A stretch of DNA of 10,573 bases from an uncultured Bacteroidales bacterium (GTDB taxonomy: Bacteria; Bacteroidota; Bacteroidia; Bacteroidales; F082). The notes beneath the pieces were generated by a model. It was not told the origin of the DNA, made no database searches, and worked only from the letters and a program-made list of their open reading frames with translations. Shown here piece after piece: positions 1 through 6,818 of the stretch (positions are counted from its first letter, which is position 1; each line of letters begins with the position of its first letter). The DNA lies in contig CALFIT010000121.1 of NCBI GenBank assembly GCA_937877465.1, positions 1-10,573 of the forward strand, in the 5' to 3' direction. The position numbers and the translations under genes are program-made.

Positions 1-690
1 TGCATCCCGCCTTTCATGGTGCGCAGCGAGATTGTTTCGGGCGTGATGAGTTTCGCCGAGATGGACGCCATGATGTATAAGATCGAAGGCGAAGACCTTT
101 ACCTCATCGGTACGAGCGAGCACTCGATGATTGGCAAGTTCATCGACCAGATTGTGCCGGAGGACTCGTTGCCGCTCACGCTGACGAGCTATTCGCCCTG
201 CTTCCGCAAGGAGAAAGGCGCGCATGGCATCGAGGAGCGTGGCGTGTACCGCATCCACCAGTTCGAGAAGCAGGAGATGGTCGTCATCTGCAAGCAAGAG
301 GACGCCGACTACTGGTACGAACAGATGTGGAAGAACACCGTCGAGCTGTTCCGCTCAATGGACATCCCCGTGCGCACCTTGGAGTGCTGCTCTGGCGACT
401 TGGCCGACCTGAAAGTGAAGTCGTTGGACGTGGAGGCATGGTCGCCGCGCCAAAAGAAATACTTCGAGGTGGGCAGCTGCTCTTATCTTGGTGACGCACA
501 GGCTCGTAGGCTGAAAATCAGGATTAAAGGGAAGAACGGCAACTACTTTGCCCACACCTTGAACAATACGGTGGTGGCTCCGCCGCGTATGTTGATTGCC
601 TTCTTGGAGAACAACCTCCGCGCCGACGGCAGCGTGGCCATCCCGAAAGCATTGCAGCCCTACATGGGTGGAAAAACTGAAATCAAATGA
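1..690 (+). CDS. serS: Seryl-tRNA synthetase, archaeal/eukaryal-like type (3' part; start outside window)
   Basis: The frame is open from base 1 to a TGA stop, giving 229 residues of the class II catalytic core. The enzyme charges tRNA-Ser with serine in the cytoplasm. Visible landmarks are a TSEH segment after YKIEGEDLYLIG, class II motif 2 (PCFRKEKGAHG, then RIHQFEKQE), CCSGDLADLK, VGSCSYLGDAQARR, HTLNNT, and motif 3 (PPRMLIAFLENN) with its conserved Arg, ending PYMGG. The N-terminal tRNA-binding coiled coil lies outside the window. The YKIEGEDLYLI..TSEH run and HTLNNT resemble archaeal/eukaryal SerRS. As I remember them, typical Bacteroidota SerRS read HTLNGSALALPR and carry TAEVP at the equivalent place. 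Transfer or a second SerRS is possible. The enzyme assignment is firm; its type is an inference from remembered motifs. No clear terminator with a T-run follows. Confidence 0.93.
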   Translation, partial: CIPPFMVRSEIVSGVMSFAEMDAMMYKIEGEDLYLIGTSEHSMIGKFIDQIVPEDSLPLTLTSYSPCFRKEKGAHGIEERGVYRIHQFEKQEMVVICKQEDADYWYEQMWKNTVELFRSMDIPVRTLECCSGDLADLKVKSLDVEAWSPRQKKYFEVGSCSYLGDAQARRLKIRIKGKNGNYFAHTLNNTVVAPPRMLIAFLENNLRADGSVAIPKALQPYMGGKTEIK

Positions 691-695
691 TTAGG

Positions 696-830
696 TCACA
701 AAACTTTCAAAACCTTCAAAACTTGTTTTTGTGGGATGGCGGCACCCAACTGGGTTGCCGCCGGAAAGCAGGTCAATTGGCTGCTTTCCCACTTCTACGG
801 TTGGTTTTGTGAGTTTTGTGGGTTTTGTGA
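696..830. repeat. Nested inverted repeat with 9-nt-periodic arms enclosing two hairpins
   Basis: The left arm has CAAAAC at 699, 708 and 717, and the right arm has GTTTTG at 804, 813 and 822. Both arms have an exact 9-nt period, and the arms (696-722 and 804-830) are about 21/27 complementary. Between them lie a GC-rich hairpin (738-762: GGCGGC/GCCGCC plus ACCC/GGGT with one bulged T) and a perfect 9-bp hairpin (763-771 with 781-789, GGAAAGCAG/CTGCTTTCC). The structure fills the serS-glycosyltransferase gap and ends 14 nt before the next start codon. Neither inner hairpin is followed by a T-run, so it is not a textbook terminator. It may be an extragenic palindromic element or an RNA leader; function unknown. 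No TAnnTTTG box is visible in this gap. Confidence 0.7.
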
Positions 831-844
831 TAAAAAAGAAAACT

Positions 845-1789
845 ATGGATATCTCTGTTGTTGTACCGCTGCTGAATGAAGCCGAGTCGCTGCCCGAGTT
901 GGAGGCGTGGATCCGTCGGGTGATGGACGAGCATGGCTTCTCCTATGAAATCGTCTTCGTTGACGATGGCTCCACCGACAATTCGTGGGCCGTCATCCAA
1001 CAGCTTTCCGAGGCCAATCCCAACGTGAAGGCCTTGCGCTTCCGCAGGAACTATGGCAAGTCGCCAGCGCTGAACGAAGGCTTCAAGGTCGTTGAAGGCG
1101 ACGTGGTCATCACCATGGATGCCGACTTGCAAGACAGCCCGGACGAAATCCCCGAACTCTACAAGATGATCAAAGAGGACGGTTACGACCTCGTATCGGG
1201 CTGGAAGAAAGTGCGTTACGACTCCAAGATTGCCAAAAACATCCCCTCCAAGCTCTTCAACTGGACCACGCGAGTGATGTCGGGCATCAAGTTGCACGAC
1301 TTCAACTGCGGCCTGAAAGCCTATCGCAACGAGGTGGTGAAGAGCATCCAAGTGTATGGCGAGATGCACCGTTACATCCCTGTCATCGCCAAGATGAACG
1401 GTTTCAGCCACATCGGGGAGAAGGTGGTCCACCACCAGAAGCGGAAATACGGCTCGAGCAAGTTCGGCATGAGCCGTTTCGTGCGCGGCTATCTCGACCT
1501 GTTGACCATCGGCTTCATCTCGAAGTTCAGCAACCGCCCGATGCACTTCTTCGGCCTGCTTGGTTCGATCACCTTCCTGATTGGATTCGTCATCGCCATC
1601 TATTTAGCCTGCATCCGTCTGTTTGCCCACGCCTACGGCATGACGAACCGACCGTTGTTCTATTTCGCGCTGTTGGCCATCATCATCGGCGTGCAGCTGT
1701 TCTCGACGGGTTTCCTCGCCGAAATGGTCACCTCGACGCAGCGCGACAAACGGGTATATTCCATATCGGAGCGTATCAATGTTGTATGA
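845..1789 (+). CDS. Family 2 glycosyltransferase, DPM1/GtrB-like, membrane-anchored
   Basis: This 314-aa protein probably transfers a sugar from a nucleotide-sugar to a polyisoprenyl-phosphate carrier at the inner face of the cytoplasmic membrane. The GT-A fold shows VVVPLLNE (residues 5-12), VDDGSTD (39-45), the metal-binding DAD at 92-94 followed by LQD, and the HDFNCGLKAYR region (about 157-168). Two C-terminal hydrophobic segments follow (about 233-258 and 271-295) with a basic tail, the usual layout of the GtrB/DPM1-like subgroup. I chose ATG 845 over an upstream in-frame GTG at 731, because 731 lies in the intergenic palindrome and the VVVPLLNE strand should sit near the N-terminus. Its 3' end overlaps the A-rich arm of the terminator at 1789. 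Sugar and acceptor cannot be read from sequence. Confidence 0.9.
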   Translation: MDISVVVPLLNEAESLPELEAWIRRVMDEHGFSYEIVFVDDGSTDNSWAVIQQLSEANPNVKALRFRRNYGKSPALNEGFKVVEGDVVITMDADLQDSPDEIPELYKMIKEDGYDLVSGWKKVRYDSKIAKNIPSKLFNWTTRVMSGIKLHDFNCGLKAYRNEVVKSIQVYGEMHRYIPVIAKMNGFSHIGEKVVHHQKRKYGSSKFGMSRFVRGYLDLLTIGFISKFSNRPMHFFGLLGSITFLIGFVIAIYLACIRLFAHAYGMTNRPLFYFALLAIIIGVQLFSTGFLAEMVTSTQRDKRVYSISERINVV

Positions 1790-1817
1790 AAAAAGCCACC
1801 GTATGGTGGCTTTTTTT
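1789..1817. terminator. Bidirectional rho-independent terminator
   Basis: A perfect 12-bp stem (1789-1800 with 1805-1816) combines an A-tract plus GCCACC with GGTGGC plus a T-tract, around a GTAT loop. The A-tract and T-tract let it end transcripts in both directions: the glycosyltransferase on the plus strand and the acidic protein gene converging on the minus strand. The first A of the stem is the last base of the glycosyltransferase TGA stop. Confidence 0.92.
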
Positions 1818-1833
1818 CGTATTACTTCGTTAT

Positions 1834-2265
1834 TCAATACAAATCGTCAATGTTGCCGTCGAAGCCCTCGTCGAAGCTGTCGCCAAACTCGTCGGCAAAC
1901 TCGTCCTCGTCGAATTCGTCCTCAAACTCGTCGAAGGGCGAATCGTCGGCAAAGTCGTTGTTCTCCCAGTCGAAGTCGCGTTCCAAGCGTTCTTCGTCAA
2001 AAGCCTCTTCCTCTTCGTGGCCGCTGATGAAACTGCTGATTTCGTCGTCGCTCATCTTGTCGAAGTTGACATCCAACAGGGCCGAATCGTTGATGCTGCG
2101 GTTCATCGATTTCAGTTCGCGCATCACCGAAGGCGATACATAGAACTCGTCGATGTTCTCTTCGCAGTATTTCAGGTACTTGGGGTCTTTTTGATACACC
2201 TCGGCGATGGTCATGCCCTCGTATTTCCCGAAGGTGAAAACGGCATCAATGTCATAAAACTTCAT
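1834..2265 (-). CDS. Small protein with ExoX C-terminal-like motif and very acidic tail
   Basis: The protein has 143 residues. Residues 10-37 (FTFGKYEGMTIAEVYQKDP followed by KYLKYCEEN) match the small domain found at the C-terminus of exodeoxyribonuclease X-like proteins, here without any exonuclease domain. From about residue 72, and densely from 84 to the end, the chain is dominated by Asp, Glu and Phe in FDEF/DEFAD-like units, so it is strongly acidic and probably disordered. I chose ATG 2265 because it gives the compact domain at the N-terminus. A more upstream start at 2322 would begin upstream of the putative -7 box at 2317-2310. It is monocistronic, has its own promoter and converges on the terminator at 1789-1817. 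A nucleic-acid-related role is possible from the domain, but the function is unknown. Confidence 0.8.
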   Translation of the reverse strand: MKFYDIDAVFTFGKYEGMTIAEVYQKDPKYLKYCEENIDEFYVSPSVMRELKSMNRSINDSALLDVNFDKMSDDEISSFISGHEEEEAFDEERLERDFDWENNDFADDSPFDEFEDEFDEDEFADEFGDSFDEGFDGNIDDLY

Positions 2266-2309
2266 TTCTTTTGCTTTTTGATAGTGTTCTTTTCCGTTGT
2301 TTTGAGGCG

Positions 2310-2317
2310 CAAAAATA
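2310..2317 (-). promoter_or_regulatory. Bacteroidota -7 box TATTTTTG for the acidic protein gene
   Basis: On the minus strand this reads TATTTTTG, an exact TAnnTTTG match, 44 nt upstream of the ATG at 2265. No convincing -33 TTTG is visible at the usual 19-21 nt spacing. It lies in one arm of the palindrome at 2307-2361. Confidence 0.6.
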
Positions 2318-2350
2318 GTCAAATTTTCAGCATGGCAGCCTTTTTATTCC

Positions 2351-2358
2351 TATTTTTG
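2351..2358 (+). promoter_or_regulatory. Bacteroidota -7 box TATTTTTG for the symporter gene
   Basis: This is an exact TAnnTTTG match ending 20 nt before the symporter ATG at 2379, implying a leader of roughly 14 nt. The -33 region is weak (T-rich around 2324-2328, but no TTTG). Confidence 0.65.
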
Positions 2359-2378
2359 CGCTTTAAAACCTCAAAACC

Positions 2379-3857
2379 ATGAGCCCAAGCACCATTCTTC
2401 TTGTTTTTTTGGCCTACACGGTCCTGTTGTTTGTCGTTTCGCACTTCACATCGAGGAAATCCGATAATGCCGCCTTCTTCCGTGGCAACAAGAACTCGCC
2501 GTGGTTTGTGGTGGCCTACGGCATGATTGGCGCCTCTTTGTCGGGCGTCACTTTCATGTCGGTGCCGGGTGGCGTGTATACGGGGCAGTTCACCTATATG
2601 CCCTTGGTGTTGGGCTATGTGCTTGGTTATGCGGTGATTGCGCTCTTTTTGTTGCCTTTGTATTACCGGCTGAACCTCACTTCCATCTATACCTATTTGA
2701 ATATGCGTTTCGGGCCCAAGTCGGAGAAGACGGGCGCGGCGTTTTTCATCCTGTCGCGACTTTTGGGCTCGGCCTTGAGGATGTATCTCGTTGTGTTTGT
2801 GCTCTATGAGTTCGTATTCAAGGCATGGGGAATACCGTTTTGGGTGCCTGCGGTCATCTTCATCGCCATCATCTTGCTGTATACCTTCAAGGGAGGCATT
2901 AAGACGGTGGTGTGGACCGATACCTTGCAGACCACATTCTTGCTACTGGCAGCTTTTTTGACTGCGTTCTATATCCTCCGTAACCTGCATCTTTCGTTGG
3001 GCGACCTGTTGCAATCGGCTTCCGAACGGGGCTATACCAAGATGTTCGAGACCGACTGGGCACACAACAAGTTCTGGGTCAAGCAGGTGCTGGCGGGAAT
3101 GTTCATCACCATCACCATGACGGGCCTGGATCAGGACATGATGCAAAAGAACTTGACTTGCAAAAACTTGCGCGATGCCCAAAAGAATGTGATGACGTCG
3201 AGTTTGCTTTTCGTGGTGGTCAATGCCTTGTTCCTTTGTTTGGGCGCGGCCTTGATCTATTATGCCCAAGCCACGGGATTCCAATTGCCTGTGAACGAGG
3301 CTGGCGTGGTGGTCAACGACAAGATCTTCCCTTCGGTGGCCTTCTCGCTGAGCAAGTTTACGGCGGTGGTCTTTGTCGTCGGCTTGGTGGCGGCGGGCTA
3401 TTCCAGTGCCGACGGGACGCTAACAGCCTTGACCACAACGTTTTGCTTCGACTTCATGCACTTCGACAGGAAGCAGATGCCCGAGCAGCAGGTCACGAAA
3501 TACCGCAAATGGGTGCATGTGGGCTTTGCCTTGCTTTACTTGTTGGTTATCATCGCGTTCCGGCCGTTCCACAACGAATCGCTGATTGACAAGGTGTTCG
3601 ACATCGCGGGATTCACTTACGGGCCTTTGTTGGGCTTGTATTCCTTTGGCCTTTTCATGAAAAACCGGAAGGTCGTCGACGGGGCCGTACCTTACATTGC
3701 CGTTGCGTCGCCTGTCGTCAGTTACCTCCTCAAGATGTATTCGCGGCAGTTGTTTGGCGGCTATCAATTCGGGTTCGAGATATTGATTGTCAACGGATTG
3801 CTGACATTTTTGGCTTTGTTGGCGTTCAGCCACAGGGAAAAAAACGCCAAGGCTTGA
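2379..3857 (+). CDS. Sodium:solute symporter (SSS family)
   Basis: This 492-aa polytopic membrane protein probably imports a solute driven by the sodium gradient. It begins with a hydrophobic helix at residues 5-22 and continues with roughly 12-13 predicted helices (for example about 41-62, 73-96, 118-145, 151-172 and 181-200). SSS landmarks are the FKGGIKTVVWTDTLQTT stretch before the sixth helix, the GLDQDMMQKNLTCKNLRDAQ cytoplasmic segment, and the Ser-rich AAGYSSADGTLTAL helix that supplies sodium-site hydroxyls in this family. Length and order are complete. The family covers sugars, amino acids, myo-inositol, sialic acid and others, and the substrate cannot be deduced here. It has its own promoter, and a promoter candidate for the next gene starts just beyond its stop, so it is probably a single-gene unit. 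Confidence 0.93.
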   Translation: MSPSTILLVFLAYTVLLFVVSHFTSRKSDNAAFFRGNKNSPWFVVAYGMIGASLSGVTFMSVPGGVYTGQFTYMPLVLGYVLGYAVIALFLLPLYYRLNLTSIYTYLNMRFGPKSEKTGAAFFILSRLLGSALRMYLVVFVLYEFVFKAWGIPFWVPAVIFIAIILLYTFKGGIKTVVWTDTLQTTFLLLAAFLTAFYILRNLHLSLGDLLQSASERGYTKMFETDWAHNKFWVKQVLAGMFITITMTGLDQDMMQKNLTCKNLRDAQKNVMTSSLLFVVVNALFLCLGAALIYYAQATGFQLPVNEAGVVVNDKIFPSVAFSLSKFTAVVFVVGLVAAGYSSADGTLTALTTTFCFDFMHFDRKQMPEQQVTKYRKWVHVGFALLYLLVIIAFRPFHNESLIDKVFDIAGFTYGPLLGLYSFGLFMKNRKVVDGAVPYIAVASPVVSYLLKMYSRQLFGGYQFGFEILIVNGLLTFLALLAFSHREKNAKA

Positions 3858-3885
3858 GGGAATTGAAGAAAAATATGTACTTTTG
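3854..3885 (+). promoter_or_regulatory. Bacteroidota promoter for the DUF4831 gene
   Basis: TTG at 3854-3856, then 21 nt, then TACTTTTG at 3878-3885 fits the TTG(N19-21)TAnnTTTG promoter of Bacteroidota. The -7 box ends 25 nt before the ATG at 3911. The TTG overlaps the last codon and stop region of the symporter gene. Confidence 0.65.
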
Positions 3886-3910
3886 GAGTTTGAATTAAAA
3901 CCGTATAGAA

Positions 3911-5002
3911 ATGAACAAGTTTGTCACAAAATTCTTATTGGCTCTGTTGGCCATGACTGCTATGGCGGGTCAGGCGCGGGCGCAATTCACCACGACTTTT
4001 GCCAAGAACGTCACACCGGGGCAGCAGAACGGCTTGTATTATTCCTTGCCGCAGACCATGCTGAAACTGGATTTCGTCATCGAAGAGACCGAGTTGGTGA
4101 AAGGTCCGCTCAGCGACTATGCCTCCAATTATTTTGAGATGGAGGATTATGTGGAATATGAAACCACTGAGTATCAATTGCTTGATGTGAAGATGTCGGC
4201 TGTTGCCAATCCCGACCCCAATGCGTTGTTTTTCGTGACGATAAACAGCGCGAGAGGTGGTAGCAAGGCGCAATTCGACGTGATGCCGAATGGTATCATC
4301 CGCAGCGTGGGCATCGGCAATGCGACGGAGGCCGAGGCCGAGACGCCTGTTGTTGCAGCAGCGGAGCCTCAATCCTGCTGCCAAGCCGAAACCGCCTTTG
4401 GCACGGGCTTCACCGGCCTGATGACGGCTGGGAAGAGTAACGCCCAGTTGGCCAAAGAGGTGGCCGACCAGATTGCGGAGATTCGCAAGGCCAAGTTCTA
4501 CCTGATTTCGGGCGATGTCGAGATGGCCTCCAACCCCGAGACGTTCAGCGCCATGTACAAACGCTTGGACGACATGGAGAAGGAATACACCAGCCTGCTT
4601 TTGGGCAAGCGTGTCGTCAGGCAGGTGGTGACGACCGTGTATGTGATTCCGAACAAGGAAGTCGTCACGCAAACCGTGGCCAAGTTCTCCGAAACCGACG
4701 GCCTTACGGTGGGTACCGGCGGATCGGGCAGCATGATAACGGTGCAAACCCTTTCGCTCAACACCACGGCGGCCATCAACGCACCGAGCCAGTCGGCGGT
4801 GGAGTCGATGTCGTATGAGAACAAGGTGTTTTACCGCATTCCCGAAACGGCCAACGTGAAAGTGGCTATTGACGGACATACCTTGATAGAGGAACGCTTG
4901 ATTGTCAATCAGTTGGGTGCTTTGCTGACGGCTCCCGTCACCAACGCGAAATTGGTTTTCGACACCGAGACGGGACAAATTGTGAATATGAGGATGCAGT
5001 AA
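3911..5002 (+). CDS. DUF4831 family secreted protein
   Basis: The protein has 363 residues. It has a clear type I signal peptide: a basic start (MNKFVTKF), a hydrophobic core (LLALLAMTAMAG) and an ARA-Q cleavage site near residues 24/25, so it is exported to the periplasm or envelope. The early mature part (GLYYSLPQTMLKLDFVIEET, then KGPLSDYASNYF and YQLLDVKM) matches what I remember of DUF4831, a Bacteroidales family without known function. The middle has a CC pair near residue 155 and an amphipathic helical stretch (about residues 173-235: KEVADQIAEIRKAKFY and YKRLDDMEKEYTSLL). The C-terminal part is beta-rich. It has its own promoter. Its TAA stop is immediately followed by the kdsA stop from the other strand, with no terminator between. 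Family call moderate; export firm. Confidence 0.8.
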   Translation: MNKFVTKFLLALLAMTAMAGQARAQFTTTFAKNVTPGQQNGLYYSLPQTMLKLDFVIEETELVKGPLSDYASNYFEMEDYVEYETTEYQLLDVKMSAVANPDPNALFFVTINSARGGSKAQFDVMPNGIIRSVGIGNATEAEAETPVVAAAEPQSCCQAETAFGTGFTGLMTAGKSNAQLAKEVADQIAEIRKAKFYLISGDVEMASNPETFSAMYKRLDDMEKEYTSLLLGKRVVRQVVTTVYVIPNKEVVTQTVAKFSETDGLTVGTGGSGSMITVQTLSLNTTAAINAPSQSAVESMSYENKVFYRIPETANVKVAIDGHTLIEERLIVNQLGALLTAPVTNAKLVFDTETGQIVNMRMQ

Positions 5003-5815
5003 TCAAAGGGCTTCCTTGATTCGCACCAATTGCTGAAGCAACTTTTGAGCCAAGTCTAAGCGGAGCATGTTGGCCCCGTCGGACTTGGCTTTTTCAGGCT
5101 CTGGATGCACCTCCATGAAGATGCCGTCGGCACCCGCTGCGATGCCTGCCTTGGCGATGAGGCCGATGAGTTCGGGTTTTCCTCCCGTGACGCCGCTGCT
5201 TTGGTTGGGTTGTTGCAAGGAATGCGTAACATCCAGTATTACAGGCACTTCAAACTGCTGCATGGCGGCGATGTTACGGTAATCGACCACCAAATCCTGA
5301 TAGCCGAACATCGAGCCGCGCTCGGTAAGCATCACCTTGTCGTTGCCCGACTGACGCACCTTCTCGACGGCAAAGCCCATCGCCTCGCCTGAGAGGAACT
5401 GCCCTTTCTTGATGTTGACGGCCTTGCCTGTTTTGGCGGCGGCCACAAGGAGGTCGGTCTGACGGCAGAGGAAAGCCGGAATTTGCAGGACGTCGACGTA
5501 TTCGGCTGCCATCGGTGCTTCCTCGGCGGAATGGATGTCGGTCACCACGGGAACCTCAAATTCCTGCCTCACTTTTTGCAGCACTTTCAGCGCTTTCTCG
5601 TCGCCGATGCCGGTAAAAGAATCCAGTCGTGAGCGGTTGGCTTTTCGGTATGAGCCTTTGAAAACCAATGGAATGTCAAGTTTTTGGCAGATGTTTTTCA
5701 AGGTCTCGGCGATGAAGAGGGGCGAGGTCTCGTCCTCGATGACGCAAGGGCCGGCCAAGAGGAAGAAGCGGTCGGGACGGAGGTTTTTCAGAAAATCGAA
5801 GTTGGTGGTGTCCAT
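5003..5815 (-). CDS. kdsA: 3-deoxy-8-phosphooctulonate synthase (Kdo-8-P synthase), metal-dependent type
   Basis: This 270-aa cytoplasmic enzyme condenses phosphoenolpyruvate with arabinose-5-phosphate to give Kdo-8-phosphate, for the lipopolysaccharide inner core. The TIM-barrel motifs are LAGPCVIED (Cys24), FKGSYRKANRSR, VTDIHS, LQIPAFLCRQTDLL, NIKKGQFL, LTERGSMFGYQDLVVDYR, DVTHSLQQP, and MEVHPEPEKAKSD at the C-terminus. Cys24, the His of DVTHS, the Glu of MEVH and the Asp 11 residues further on correspond to the four metal ligands of the Aquifex-type metallo-enzyme. The E. coli type has Asn in place of this Cys. ATG 5815 is preferred over an in-frame TTG at 5833, because that TTG lies inside the putative -7 box. 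xerD ends 26 nt upstream on the same strand. Confidence 0.95.
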   Translation of the reverse strand: MDTTNFDFLKNLRPDRFFLLAGPCVIEDETSPLFIAETLKNICQKLDIPLVFKGSYRKANRSRLDSFTGIGDEKALKVLQKVRQEFEVPVVTDIHSAEEAPMAAEYVDVLQIPAFLCRQTDLLVAAAKTGKAVNIKKGQFLSGEAMGFAVEKVRQSGNDKVMLTERGSMFGYQDLVVDYRNIAAMQQFEVPVILDVTHSLQQPNQSSGVTGGKPELIGLIAKAGIAAGADGIFMEVHPEPEKAKSDGANMLRLDLAQKLLQQLVRIKEAL

Positions 5816-5830
5816 AGTGGGAATTTTTTG

Positions 5831-5838
5831 CAAAGATA
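5831..5838 (-). promoter_or_regulatory. Possible -7 box TATCTTTG for kdsA
   Basis: The minus strand reads TATCTTTG (exact TAnnTTTG), ending 15 nt before the kdsA ATG and starting 3 nt after the xerD stop codon. No clear -33 element is present at normal spacing. kdsA could therefore be transcribed both from here and by read-through from xerD. Confidence 0.5.
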
Positions 5839-5841
5839 GAA

Positions 5842-6768
5842 CTATTTCTTAAAACGCGGATGATAGCTGGTTAGTGTGTCGCGGAGCAATTCGTCGGAGA
5901 TATGCGTGTAAATCTCCGTGGTGCTGACGCTTGCGTGGCCGAGCATCTGCTGGACGGCGAGCAGATTGGCGCCGCCTTCAAGCAAGTGTGTGGCAAAGCT
6001 GTGCCTGAATGTGTGCGGACTGATGCTTTTGGTGATGCCGTTTTTCTCGGCCAAGTCCTTGACAATCAGGAAGACCATTTGCCTTGTCAAGCCTGTGCCT
6101 CGGCTGTTGAGGAAGACCGTGTCGGTGAATTTGGGCTTGGGCGTGATGTGGAGCCTTGCCCCGTCAATATACTGAAACAAGATTTTCAGGCTGCTGTCGC
6201 CGATGGGCACGAGGCGTTCCTTGCTACCTTTGCCGAAGATGCGGAGGAAACCGTCGTTGCGGTATATGTCGCTGACTTGCAATCCAATGAGTTCCGAAAC
6301 GCGCAGTCCGCAGCCGTACATCACCTCGATCATGGCCTTGTTGCGGTGGCCGTTGGGCAGGCTCAGGTCGATGCTGTCGATCATCTTTTGGATTTCCTCG
6401 TAGGAGAGCACTTCGGGGAGATGGCGACCCAGGGTGGGCGAGGATATGAGCAGGGTAGGGTCTTTGTCGGCGATTCCCTCTTGGGTCAGGTAACGCCAAA
6501 ACGACTTCAGCCCCGACAGGATGCGGGCTTGCGAGGTGGCTCCGATGTTCAAGTCATAGAGATAGGCAAAGAAATTCTCGATGGTTTCTTGCTTGATTTC
6601 CTCGATGTTGGTTGAAAGGCTTTGGGCTTCAAGGTATTGTAAGAACAGGTTGACATCGTGGCAATACGCCTCCACGCTGTTGTCGGACAGCGAAAGCTCA
6701 AGCCGGAGATGGTCCGCGTAGTGCTTGATGAGGTTGGGGGTGAGGCTATATGTCTGTTTTTCTGCCAT
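5842..6768 (-). CDS. xerD: Tyrosine recombinase XerD
   Basis: This 308-aa site-specific recombinase works with XerC at dif to resolve chromosome dimers; Xer proteins are also used by integrative mobile elements. The N-terminal SAM-like core-binding domain (about residues 10-95, LIKHYADHLRLELSLSDNSV onward) is followed by the catalytic domain with every active-site residue present: Arg156 (GCGLRVSEL), Lys180 (FGKGSKERLVP), His252 and Arg255 (HTFRHSFATHLLEGGA), His278 (LGHAS) and nucleophile Tyr287 (IYTHIS). Spacing matches E. coli XerD with an offset of 8. ATG 6768 was chosen because the 33 residues upstream are unlike the family and would span the -7 box. Length and collinearity suggest the housekeeping enzyme, not a phage integrase, though it directly neighbours the accessory island. 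kdsA follows 26 nt downstream. Confidence 0.94.
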   Translation of the reverse strand: MAEKQTYSLTPNLIKHYADHLRLELSLSDNSVEAYCHDVNLFLQYLEAQSLSTNIEEIKQETIENFFAYLYDLNIGATSQARILSGLKSFWRYLTQEGIADKDPTLLISSPTLGRHLPEVLSYEEIQKMIDSIDLSLPNGHRNKAMIEVMYGCGLRVSELIGLQVSDIYRNDGFLRIFGKGSKERLVPIGDSSLKILFQYIDGARLHITPKPKFTDTVFLNSRGTGLTRQMVFLIVKDLAEKNGITKSISPHTFRHSFATHLLEGGANLLAVQQMLGHASVSTTEIYTHISDELLRDTLTSYHPRFKK

Positions 6769-6781
6769 AAGTTTGTTTTGG

Positions 6782-6789
6782 CAAAAATA
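6782..6789 (-). promoter_or_regulatory. -7 box TATTTTTG for xerD
   Basis: The minus strand reads TATTTTTG, an exact TAnnTTTG match ending 13 nt before the xerD ATG. The -33 side is poor (only TG near the expected spacing). It is divergent from the promoter at 6819-6850. Confidence 0.6.
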
Positions 6790-6818
6790 CTTCTTTTTTT
6801 CGTGGTGGCATTCGGCAG

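Larger units (their letters stand above)
2307..2361. repeat. 12-bp inverted repeat formed by two divergent promoters
   Basis: GCGCAAAAATAG (2307-2318) and CTATTTTTGCGC (2350-2361) are perfect reverse complements separated by 31 nt. Each arm contains a TAnnTTTG box plus GCGC immediately after it. The two divergent transcripts would therefore start with almost the same leader (GCGC, then a C/T-rich base or two, then AAAAC). It may be a shared operator or a result of promoter duplication by inversion. Confidence 0.75.

Noticed and set aside
731..844. N-terminal extension of the glycosyltransferase from GTG 731
   Set aside because: It runs through the intergenic hairpins and adds 38 residues ahead of the normal GT2 first strand.
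1786..2382. 198-aa plus-strand frame with hydrophobic-looking sequence
   Set aside because: It is the complement of the Asp/Glu codons (GAC/GAG) of the acidic protein, which read as Val/Leu/Arg on the other strand. It also begins inside the terminator.
3935..4978. 347-aa minus-strand frame opposite the DUF4831 gene
   Set aside because: It has His/Arg-rich composition without motifs. The plus-strand frame has a signal peptide, a promoter and a family match.
5902..6615. 237-aa plus-strand frame opposite xerD
   Set aside because: It is antisense to a gene with a complete recombinase active site and has no motifs of its own.
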